16,134 nt of DNA from an uncultured Acidobacteriota bacterium (GTDB lineage Bacteria; Acidobacteriota; JAAYUB01). Below are positions 5,745 through 12,941 of this stretch, in pieces. The position numbers and the translations under genes were made by a program. The notes under the pieces are model-generated. The model had not been told where the DNA came from. It searched no databases and saw nothing but the letters and a program-made list of their open reading frames with translations. The stretch spans positions 1-16,134 of the forward strand of contig CALAMB010000258.1 of the NCBI GenBank assembly GCA_937925645.1, given 5' to 3'. Each line of letters opens with the position of its first letter. Positions within the stretch are counted from its first letter, which is position 1.

Positions 5745-7205
5745 ATGGAAGAAAACCGGAACGGCATTCTGCAAACGCAACAGAGCGATATCGAAAAGTT
5801 CCTGCTCGACCCGCGGGTCCAGCGCGTGGCCGGGTTCCTGAGCCGCGGGAACGGTGGCGGGCGGACGCTGTTCGAGCGGATGATGTACTCGTACGACAAC
5901 CCGGCGGCGCCCCGGGCCGACCGGCTGCTGTTCTATCCCCTGCACACGGTCTTCGAGCATTTCCTGCGCGCGCGCGACGCCAACGCCGACATGGTGAAGT
6001 TCAAATTGTTCCACCACCGGCCCACGCTGCGGGCGCTCGTGAACACGTTCCGCAGCATCCACGAGTACGGCCTCACCGTGCCCCAGAAATTCCACATGCC
6101 CCTGATGATCGTCTGGAACTTCACCCAGGCCTGCAACCTGAAATGCGTCCACTGCTACCAGGACGCCTGCAGCCGACCGCTGCCCGACGAGCTGGATCTG
6201 GAACAGAAGCTGAAGGTCGTGGACGAGATGGGCCGGGAGTACGTCCCCTTCCTGGCGTTGGCCGGCGGCGAGCCGCTGATGGGCCGGAATTTCTGGGAAG
6301 TGCTCGAACGCTGCCGGCAGTGGGGGATCCATGTCACCATCGCCTCCAACGGCACGGTGCTGACTCCGGACGTGACCGCGCGGCTGGTGGAACACGGCGT
6401 CAAGTACGTCGAGGTCAGCCTGGACTCGGTGGATCCGGACAAACACGACGCGTTCCGCGGGATCCCCGGCGCCTGGCGCCGCACCATAGACGGCATCCGC
6501 ACCGCCGCCGCGACGCCCGGCCTGCGGGTCGGCCTGGCCGCCTGCATCTCCCGGATGAATTTCGAGGAGGCCGACCGGCTCATCCAGCTGGCCGTGGACA
6601 TGGGTTGCTCCACCTTCGTGCATTTCAACTACATCCCGGTGGGCCGCGGGGTCCGGAACGACATCCACGATTTGGACCCCGGGCAGCGGGAACAACTGCT
6701 CCAAGTCCTGGAGCGTCGGCTGCAGCGAAAAGAGATCAGCATCATGAGCACGGCCCCGCAGTTCGGTCGGGCCTGCTTCATGTACGCCGATGTGGAAGGA
6801 CGCATGGCGCTGGGCCACGCCGGTTCGGGCCCCGGTTCCAAGACCCGCGTGCTGGCCAAGTACATCGGCGGCTGCGGCGCGGCCCGGTGCTACTGTTCCC
6901 TGCAGCCCAACGGCGACATCACCCCGTGCGTCTACATTCCCCACCGGGTCGTGGGCAACGTCACGCACCAGAGCATCCGGGAAATCTGGCAGACCAACGC
7001 CTATTTCGACAAACTGACGGACCGGAGCAATCTGGGCGACCACTGCGGCGCGTGCGACTACCGCCCCGTCTGCGGCGGCTGCCGGGCCCGCGCGGACGCC
7101 TACACGGGCGACATCCTGGCCGGTGATCCGGGCTGCATCCTCAACCAGGACTTGTGGGATCGGCTGGACGCGCGATCGCCGGAAGACGCGTCCGTCGAAC
7201 GGTGA
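5745..7205 (+). CDS. Radical SAM/SPASM domain protein with long N-terminal extension
   Basis: This 486-residue protein has three regions. An extension of about 120 residues comes first. The radical SAM core begins at C130-x3-C134-x2-C137 (ACNLKCVHCY), which binds the SAM-cleaving [4Fe-4S] cluster, with a GGEP motif at 174-177. The C-terminal SPASM region has C377, C382, C384, C395, C434, C437, C443, C446 and C464, enough for two auxiliary clusters; the ending CGGCRARADAYTGD resembles the heme d1/AhbD-type and related SPASM enzymes. Such proteins modify peptides, proteins or tetrapyrroles. The block before the first cysteine (LTVPQKF...MIVWNFTQACN) recalls a family common in archaea and anaerobic bacteria whose function is not established. 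The start is uncertain: GGAGG at 5723-5727 is 17 bases from the chosen ATG, and an in-frame ATG at 5706 lies within the promoter. No precursor-peptide gene is visible next to it. Confidence 0.85.
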   Translation: MEENRNGILQTQQSDIEKFLLDPRVQRVAGFLSRGNGGGRTLFERMMYSYDNPAAPRADRLLFYPLHTVFEHFLRARDANADMVKFKLFHHRPTLRALVNTFRSIHEYGLTVPQKFHMPLMIVWNFTQACNLKCVHCYQDACSRPLPDELDLEQKLKVVDEMGREYVPFLALAGGEPLMGRNFWEVLERCRQWGIHVTIASNGTVLTPDVTARLVEHGVKYVEVSLDSVDPDKHDAFRGIPGAWRRTIDGIRTAAATPGLRVGLAACISRMNFEEADRLIQLAVDMGCSTFVHFNYIPVGRGVRNDIHDLDPGQREQLLQVLERRLQRKEISIMSTAPQFGRACFMYADVEGRMALGHAGSGPGSKTRVLAKYIGGCGAARCYCSLQPNGDITPCVYIPHRVVGNVTHQSIREIWQTNAYFDKLTDRSNLGDHCGACDYRPVCGGCRARADAYTGDILAGDPGCILNQDLWDRLDARSPEDASVER

Positions 7206-7302
7206 TCCGCCGGATCGCGGCAGGTCCCGCCCGCCCGAAAGGCCCCGCGGGCCAGCCGTCGCACGACGCGTCGGCACCTTCGACGCGGAGACGACTCCAG
7301 TC

Positions 7303-8370
7303 ATGATTGCAGCGGCGATGATTCTCGCGGCCGGCTACGCCACCCGGTTGCGTCCCCTCAGCGACGAGATACCCAAGGCGTGCCTGCCGGTGCTCGGCCG
7401 GCCGCTGGTCCACCACCTGCTCGACTGGCTGGGCCGGTGGGGCGTGGAGGATGTGGCGGTGAACCTCCATCACCTGCCGGAGGCGGTGCGCCGGGCGGTG
7501 ACCGCCTATGACGGCTGCTCGTTCCGGTTCCGTTTCTCCGAGGAGCGGGGGCCGATCCTGCTCACCGCCGGCGCCCTGGCGCCGCTCCGCGACTGCTTCG
7601 CCGGGCGCGGGACGTTCCTGCTGGTCAACGCGAAAATCGTCACCGCCATCGACCTGGCCCCGGCGCTGGCCGCCCATCGCGCCGGCGGCAGTCTGGCCAC
7701 GATGGTCCTGACGCCGAACCGACGGCGCGATCCATACACCCACGTGCGGCTGGACGCCGACGGCCGCGTCGGCGGATACGTGCCGTTCGCCGAGGCGGAC
7801 GGGCGGGCGGATCCGCTCCTGGCGTTCACCGGCATCCATCTGCTGGAGCCGGAGGTGCTGGATTTCATTCCCGACGGCCAGCCCTTCGACACCATCCGGC
7901 ACCTCTACCCCGCGCTGGCGGCGGCCGGCCACCCGGTGCGCGGGTTCGTCGCGGACGGCGAGTGGATGGAATTCTCCACCCCCGGCCGCTACCTGCGCAA
8001 CAGCCTGGAGCTGCTCCGCGCGGGGGGGCTGGACAACTGGACCACCTGGAACGTGATGCTGGACCCGGCCGCCCGGGTGCGCGAGACCGTGTTTGGTGAA
8101 CACGTGGTCGTGGACGCGGGCGCCGCGGTGGCGCGCAGCCTGCTCATGGGGCGCAACAGCGTGAGCACCGGGGCGACGGTGCAGGACTGCGTCGTGGCGC
8201 CGGGTGTGGACGTGCCGCCAGGTGAGTGGCGCCACGCGCTCCTCGCTTGCGGAACCGGCGTCGTCGGGGCGGCTGGAGCTCCGGCGGAGCGGTCGATGGC
8301 GTTGACTGCCTATCCACTCGATCCGGCGGCCGGTCCGGGCAACGGAACCGGCGGCCCGGCCGAGGGCTGA
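7303..8370 (+). CDS. Sugar-phosphate nucleotidyltransferase-like protein with left-handed beta-helix tail and altered metal site
   Basis: The 355-residue protein has an N-terminal Rossmann-like NTP-transferase domain (about 4-245). LAAGYATRLRPLSDEIPKACLPVLG (split at 8-32) matches the G-x-G-T-R-x-x-P-x(n)-P-K nucleotide-binding signature, with Lys25 the conserved base-site lysine. AFTGIHLLEPEVL (174-186) is the family's sugar-binding strand. The end (about 250-310) shows hexapeptide-type repeats of a left-handed beta helix, followed by a Gly/Pro/Ala-rich tail. Two catalytic positions are changed: the usual N-G-D metal-binding Asp reads N-A-K (Lys111), and the usual W-x-D-I-G-T-P reads WMEFSTP (Glu223). 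Members make NDP-sugars or CDP-alcohols for envelope polymers or peptidoglycan recycling; with Lys111 the activity is uncertain. The start at 7303 has only a distant CGGAG; an alternative ATG is at 7318. The gene follows the radical SAM gene by 97 bases. Confidence 0.75.
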   Translation: MIAAAMILAAGYATRLRPLSDEIPKACLPVLGRPLVHHLLDWLGRWGVEDVAVNLHHLPEAVRRAVTAYDGCSFRFRFSEERGPILLTAGALAPLRDCFAGRGTFLLVNAKIVTAIDLAPALAAHRAGGSLATMVLTPNRRRDPYTHVRLDADGRVGGYVPFAEADGRADPLLAFTGIHLLEPEVLDFIPDGQPFDTIRHLYPALAAAGHPVRGFVADGEWMEFSTPGRYLRNSLELLRAGGLDNWTTWNVMLDPAARVRETVFGEHVVVDAGAAVARSLLMGRNSVSTGATVQDCVVAPGVDVPPGEWRHALLACGTGVVGAAGAPAERSMALTAYPLDPAAGPGNGTGGPAEG

Positions 8371-8419
8371 GCAATCCGCCGCCGCCGGAATTTTCTGTTT
8401 CGGGAGGTTGAACACCGCC

Positions 8420-9493
8420 GTGAGATGCCGCATCCCCTGGGTGTTTGCGGTCGGGCTGCTGACACTGGCCGTCACTGTCTCCGGCCAGGCGTTCCGCGTC
8501 AGGATGAAGAACGGGGATACGCTCTCCGGCACGCTGGTGGCGCTGGACGGCTCGCGGGCGGTGCTCCGGACCGACTACGCCCCGTCGCTGGAACTGCCGC
8601 TGGAGCGGGCCGTCGACGTCGCGGGCAGCGCCGACGCCCGGTTACGACTCGACGACGGCACCACGCTGCGCGCCACGCTGACGGGCTGGGCGGACGGTTT
8701 GTTCCGTCTCGTCAGCGGTGACAAAACATACACGCTGACCCCGGAGCGGGTTCAGGGCATCGAGCTGGGCCCGGCGGATCCCGGGCCCGGGACGGATCTT
8801 CGGGCGGCGGTGGGACGGGTGGACGGACTCGATGAAGTCCGGCCGAAACGCTGGAGCGGCGCGGTCAATTTCGGCTACACCCTGGCGCGGGGCAACGCGT
8901 CGTCGGACGATCTCTACCTGAGAACTTCCGCCCGCTACGCGCGGCGGCGCGACACGTTCTCCGCCAGCGCCCACACGCTCTACGGCGTGCTGAACGACGC
9001 GATATCGCGGAACGAGGTGTACGGCTCGTTCCGGTACGACTACAAGCTGCCGAAACGTTATTTCGTGTTCGGCTCGGTGAGCGGCGAGTACGACAAGGTG
9101 GAGGGAATCGACCTGCGCCACACCTGGAACGCGGGCGTCGGCTACAGTCTGGTCACCCGTCCGTCGCTGTCCATGGACGTGGGGACCGGCATTGGGTTCC
9201 TCCAGGAGGTTTACCCGGCCCTGCCCAGCCGGAGCGACGGCAGCACCCTGCTCGAGGAACACCTGAACTGGAAGTTGAACTCGCGCATGGCGCTCACCCA
9301 GAACCTGCTGGTCATTCCGTACCTGACGGGCGAGGGGCGATATCGCACGGTCCTTGACGCCACGCTCAATTTGACCGTCAGCGGCACGTTCAAATTCAAT
9401 ATCGGCATGCTTAACCGGTACGATTCCCGGCCGCTGCCCGATGTGGAGAACAATGACTTCACGATGTTCACCGGGGTCGGCTGGATCTTTTAG
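8420..9493 (+). CDS. DUF481 (YdiY-like) outer-membrane beta-barrel protein
   Basis: The 357-residue product has a signal peptide (hydrophobic core VFAVGLLTLAVTV, cleavage after SGQA). Two small beta domains follow (about 24-115): RMKNGDTLSGTLVALDG and the related RLDDGTTLRATLTGWADG look like a duplicated Sm/SH3-like fold. The rest (about 140-357) alternates strands such as WSGAVNFGYTLARGN and RRDTFSASAHTLYG, the DUF481 pattern, and ends in Trp-Ile-Phe, a C-terminal aromatic outer-membrane insertion signal. The GTG at 8420 is preferred because it gives a compact signal peptide and stands 12 bases after GGAGG (8403-8407). A TTG at 8408 in frame abuts that site and is too close. Function of DUF481 proteins is not known beyond an outer-membrane location. 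The gene lies 49 bases after the nucleotidyltransferase. Confidence 0.82.
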   Translation: MRCRIPWVFAVGLLTLAVTVSGQAFRVRMKNGDTLSGTLVALDGSRAVLRTDYAPSLELPLERAVDVAGSADARLRLDDGTTLRATLTGWADGLFRLVSGDKTYTLTPERVQGIELGPADPGPGTDLRAAVGRVDGLDEVRPKRWSGAVNFGYTLARGNASSDDLYLRTSARYARRRDTFSASAHTLYGVLNDAISRNEVYGSFRYDYKLPKRYFVFGSVSGEYDKVEGIDLRHTWNAGVGYSLVTRPSLSMDVGTGIGFLQEVYPALPSRSDGSTLLEEHLNWKLNSRMALTQNLLVIPYLTGEGRYRTVLDATLNLTVSGTFKFNIGMLNRYDSRPLPDVENNDFTMFTGVGWIF

Positions 9494-9550
9494 CGGCGCA
9501 CGGAGGATCGGGGCGCCATATCCCCGGGCCGGGACGAGCGGAGGGGGGGG

Positions 9551-10309
9551 ATGAATCCGCCGCCGCTGTTTCAGCGAAACCGAGGCGCGCTGCCGCTGAT
9601 CGGCGCCCACCGGGGCGCCCACGGCGGCGGGCGCGTCGAAAACACGCCGGCGGCCTTCCGGCGGGCCATCGAGCTGGGGTGCGACCTCGTGGAACTCGAC
9701 GTCCGACGGACCGCGGACGGCGAACTCCTCGTGTTTCATGACGCCGCCATCGGGGGGCGGGCGGTCGCGGCGATGACCGCGGCCGAGGTCCGCGCCGCGG
9801 CGGCGCGCCAGGGTGTCGAGGTCCCCGCGCTGGACGAGGTGCTGGACATTTGCGCCGGCCGGATTCTCGTGGATATCGAGATCAAGGACCCGGCCGCGGC
9901 GGCCGCCGTGGCGGCGACGGCCGCCCGGCTGCTCCCGCCGGACTCCGTCCTGCTCTCCTCGTTTTCCCGACGGGCGCTGCGGACCGTGCGGCAGGTCGTT
10001 CCCGAGATTCCGCGGGGCTGGATCGTGGGGCGTGCCGTTCCGGGCGGCTGGCGGGCGCTGGTGTGGCTGACGGCGGGGCCGCTGGCCGGCCTGTTTGGCC
10101 GTCCGGCCTGCCTGATTCCCGAGTGCCGCCTGGCAGGCCGGCGATCCGCCGCGGGCCTGGTCGATCCGGCATTGCCCTGGCTGACGTGGACAGTCAACGA
10201 TCCGGCCGAGGCCGGGCGCCTGGCCGATCTCGGCGCCTGGGCGCTCATCACCGACGTCCCGGACGCCCTGCTGGCGTGGCGCCGGGAGCGCCGGGGCGCG
10301 GGCCGCTAG
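9551..10309 (+). CDS. Glycerophosphodiester phosphodiesterase (UgpQ-like, cytoplasmic)
   Basis: This 252-residue TIM-barrel enzyme should hydrolyse glycerophosphodiesters to sn-glycerol 3-phosphate and an alcohol. The family residues are present: HRG at 20-22, EN at 30-31, the metal-binding pair E48-x-D50 in VELDVRRT, catalytic HD at 63-64, a later IEIKD (109-113) and a C-terminal WTVND. Length is typical of the short cytoplasmic GDPD enzymes, and no signal peptide is seen. A purine run GGAGGGGGGG directly before the ATG at 9551 is a strong ribosome site. It is 57 bases after the DUF481 gene and could be part of the same transcript. The TAG stop (10307-10309) overlaps the stop of the convergent propeller gene. 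A hydrophobic stretch near 170-180 (LVWLTAGPLAGLFG) is an unusual loop but too short and isolated to call a membrane anchor. Confidence 0.9.
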   Translation: MNPPPLFQRNRGALPLIGAHRGAHGGGRVENTPAAFRRAIELGCDLVELDVRRTADGELLVFHDAAIGGRAVAAMTAAEVRAAAARQGVEVPALDEVLDICAGRILVDIEIKDPAAAAAVAATAARLLPPDSVLLSSFSRRALRTVRQVVPEIPRGWIVGRAVPGGWRALVWLTAGPLAGLFGRPACLIPECRLAGRRSAAGLVDPALPWLTWTVNDPAEAGRLADLGAWALITDVPDALLAWRRERRGAGR

Positions 10310-12915
10310 TTCCGCGGCACGGCCGACAGCAGCCGGGAATTGTTATCCAGGAACAGCTCGAACGCCACGACGGGTCCCGTGGCATCCAGGACCACATAGC
10401 CGCCCAGTTGCGGCCACGCCGCCGGGATGATGTTGCTGAGCAGCCCGAGGTAGCGGCTGTCGGCCTCCAGGTGCAGGACGTGCGTGCCGGTGAGCGTGCC
10501 GTTCTGTTGGAAAATCCAGACGGTGGCGTCCACCGGATAGGTGTTGAAATTGCAGACGCTGATCCCGTTGAAATACATCAGCGTCCCGTCGCCCACCGGG
10601 CCGTGCGCCACGTGACTGAAAATGGCCTGCCGCGCGGGAGCGGCCTCCAGGGCGAGGCAGGATTCGAAGGCCGGCGGGGTGTTCAACCCGTCGCCGAACA
10701 CCACGTCGCCGAGGAGCCCGTCGCGGTCGGACGTGATCTTGACGTTGCCGGTCACGTAGGGCGGGCGGGTGGCGGGGTCCGGCAGACCGAACGCCTGCCA
10801 GGCGGGGACGACGAGCTGCTCGCCGGCGGCGAGCGTGTAACCGGCCGTTCCGCTGGCGGCGTCGGCGTCGTCGGTGAAGGCGAGGGTCACCTGGGCCGTC
10901 TCCGCGGACGTGTTGATCACGTGGAAGCGGGTGTCGTAGGGATTGATGAAGTCCGGCAGCTCGCCGCCGCTGGCCACGTGGGCGCTGTACAGCGTGTTCA
11001 CTTTCGGATCCCACTGCAGCGGGACCGAGTGCACGGTGACGACCCCGCCCTCGGCGTTGAGGTGACGGATCATGGCGAAGCCCACCACGCCGAAGCTGTC
11101 GGTGGCGGTCCCCACGAGATAGCCGTCCGTCAAATCCAGAAAGTTGTCGTCGCGGAAGAACAAGTCGTGCAGCGTGCCCGTCAGCATGTGCCGGCCGAGC
11201 AGGTCCGTTTCCATGAAGCCGATCTGCGTGCCGGCGGCGTTCCGGAGCGAGAGCTCCACGTGGATCGTGTTGCTGAATGGATTGAGGATGAACAGTTCGG
11301 TCTGCACGGTGTAGACGCCGGTATCGAAATGTTCCCGGACGTGGGTGACGGTGTAGTCCTCGAACACGTCTGCGGTGGCGATCGTGCCGTCCATGTAGTC
11401 GCCGGTCAGGTTGGTGTTCAGGAAGAACGCCCGGGCGGTGCTGCTGTTGCTGAAGACCCGAAGCCAGCCGGAGTGGGTCCCGGCGGGCAGGCCGAGCTGG
11501 ATGTCGCCGACGAACGAGAACTGGGTCAGGGGCTCCATGAGCTGCGCGGCGCCGTTGTTGGTGCCGACGAGCAGGTCACCGTCGTTGTCGTAGCCGTAGA
11601 TCAGCAGACTCTGCGAGCCGTTCACGGGATTGCTCACCCCGTAGCCGGTGAATTCGCCGGTGCCGGTGCGGAAGAACGGAAAGTCGATGATGGTGGGCGC
11701 CAGGCAGAAGATGGAGGTGCTGTCCTCGCCCAGGGCGCGGCCCACGTTGAGGCCGGCCAGGAATTGCTCGTCGGGCGAGACGGCCAGATCCTCCGGCGCG
11801 GGGCCGGTGTCGCGGAAGAAGTGACCGCCCGTCAGGCAGTCGAAGATCATCAGTTCGTCGCTGCCCACCGAGTGGATCAGGCCCGTCCGGCTGTCCGACA
11901 GCATGGCGATGTTGTTGAAGCCGTCGAAATCGGCGTACCCCATGGCGTCGGTGATGGTGTGGAGGAGTTCCAGCGAGCCGGCGTCGATCAGATAGAGGCG
12001 GTTCAGCACGATCGACGACGCGGCCAGGCAGGTGCCGTCGGGCGTGATGGCGATCCGGCTGAGACTGGCATCCGGCGTGGCCTCGCCGGGGATGTCCAGG
12101 TACGGCTGGTTCGCGTAGTTGCCGATCTCGAAGGCGACAACGTCGTTGTACTGGGGATCGCAGACGAAGCCCCACCGGCTGTCGGGGGAGAAGACGATGT
12201 TGTTGAGGCAGAGGAAGTCGGAGCCTGTCCGGTCGAAGTCGGCGTCCACGACATTGAAGGTGTGCTGGACGGCGAAGGTGGGTTCGTTGAACAGGTCGAT
12301 GACGCTGATCTGGTCGTCGTCGGTCCGCCCGTTGCAGAGCACGAACGCGCGCTGGCCGTCGGGGGAGACGTACGTCCGGGCGGGGCCGATGCCCACGTTG
12401 GCCCAGATCGTCGCGTGGTGCAGGTTCGCCAGCGTGGTGGTCACCAGGAACACGTAAATCTGGTTGACGGTGGTCCGGGCGTCGCAGACGAAGGCGTAGT
12501 CGCCGGTCGGGCTGAAGGCGATGTTGTTGTAGTACGCGAAGTCGGTGAGGGTCGGCGGCGTGTAGGTGGCGGTCTGGAAGTCGGCGAGGCGGATCACGGT
12601 CACCGTGTCGCTGTCGATGTTCAGCACGCAGGCGTGCAGGCCGTCGGGGGACAGGTAGATGCCGGCCGGCTCCTGGCCGGTGGCGATGTAGGCGACGATG
12701 TTGTCGGTCCAGCGGTAGGGGTCGAAGACGATCACCCGCGAGTTCTGGGGATCGGTGACCAGCCCCAGCAGCCCGTCGGCCGTGAACACGGCGTTGTTGT
12801 AAAAGCCGAAATCCTCGTCGCCGGCGACGACTTCACCCATCAGGATCTGGGCCGAGGCCGCGGCGGTGAGGCCGGCGATGAGAATCAGTCCGACCAGGGC
12901 ACGTTGACGAATCAT
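10306..12915 (-). CDS. Secreted YVTN-type beta-propeller protein with C-terminal beta-sandwich modules
   Basis: This 869-residue exported protein has a signal peptide (hydrophobic LVGLILIAGLTAAA, cleavage after ASA at 22). Residues 25-415 are a beta-propeller of the YVTN/Lgl type with SPDG-like blade turns (89-92, 184-187, 291-294, 380-383) alternating with DF-x3-NN-x2-F-S/T-x-D motifs at 35, 125, 233 and 329. Residues 485-869 contain three longer modules, each with an N-P/N-T strand half (around 545, 665, 790) and a later half of the GYLVGTATD or GYVVLDATG type (around 598, 721, 838). Such proteins are usually extracellular or periplasmic binding scaffolds; ligand unknown. No catalytic motif is seen. 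The ATG at 12915 has GGAGG seven bases upstream; the frame runs on upstream over asnS but is not coding-like there. It starts 26 bases after asnS and probably shares its transcript. Confidence 0.8.
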   Translation of the reverse strand: MIRQRALVGLILIAGLTAAASAQILMGEVVAGDEDFGFYNNAVFTADGLLGLVTDPQNSRVIVFDPYRWTDNIVAYIATGQEPAGIYLSPDGLHACVLNIDSDTVTVIRLADFQTATYTPPTLTDFAYYNNIAFSPTGDYAFVCDARTTVNQIYVFLVTTTLANLHHATIWANVGIGPARTYVSPDGQRAFVLCNGRTDDDQISVIDLFNEPTFAVQHTFNVVDADFDRTGSDFLCLNNIVFSPDSRWGFVCDPQYNDVVAFEIGNYANQPYLDIPGEATPDASLSRIAITPDGTCLAASSIVLNRLYLIDAGSLELLHTITDAMGYADFDGFNNIAMLSDSRTGLIHSVGSDELMIFDCLTGGHFFRDTGPAPEDLAVSPDEQFLAGLNVGRALGEDSTSIFCLAPTIIDFPFFRTGTGEFTGYGVSNPVNGSQSLLIYGYDNDGDLLVGTNNGAAQLMEPLTQFSFVGDIQLGLPAGTHSGWLRVFSNSSTARAFFLNTNLTGDYMDGTIATADVFEDYTVTHVREHFDTGVYTVQTELFILNPFSNTIHVELSLRNAAGTQIGFMETDLLGRHMLTGTLHDLFFRDDNFLDLTDGYLVGTATDSFGVVGFAMIRHLNAEGGVVTVHSVPLQWDPKVNTLYSAHVASGGELPDFINPYDTRFHVINTSAETAQVTLAFTDDADAASGTAGYTLAAGEQLVVPAWQAFGLPDPATRPPYVTGNVKITSDRDGLLGDVVFGDGLNTPPAFESCLALEAAPARQAIFSHVAHGPVGDGTLMYFNGISVCNFNTYPVDATVWIFQQNGTLTGTHVLHLEADSRYLGLLSNIIPAAWPQLGGYVVLDATGPVVAFELFLDNNSRLLSAVPRN

Positions 12916-12941
12916 GTGTAATCCTCCCGGATGGTCGCGTC

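Noticed and set aside
5745..7205. Calling the radical SAM protein the tungsten-enzyme maturase of the AOR
   Set aside because: It is not adjacent to the AOR, lies beyond an unrelated gene with its own promoter, and its long N-terminal extension is not expected of that family.
4965..7304. Long minus-strand frame across the metallopeptidase start and the radical SAM gene
   Set aside because: It crosses two promoters and opposes a gene with a clear CxxxCxxC and SPASM motifs.
8348..8400. Possible terminator after the nucleotidyltransferase (eight-pair CCGGCGGC/GCCGCCGG stem, then AATTTTCTGTTT)
   Set aside because: The loop is 25 bases, half of the stem lies within the gene, and the T-run is interrupted; could arise by chance in GC-rich DNA.
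9850..12921. Open frame of about 1000 codons on the plus strand opposite the propeller gene
   Set aside because: Its protein is dominated by Val, Gly, Asp and Glu typical of antisense GC-rich reading, and has no ribosome site. The minus-strand gene has a signal peptide, a strong ribosome site and repeat structure.
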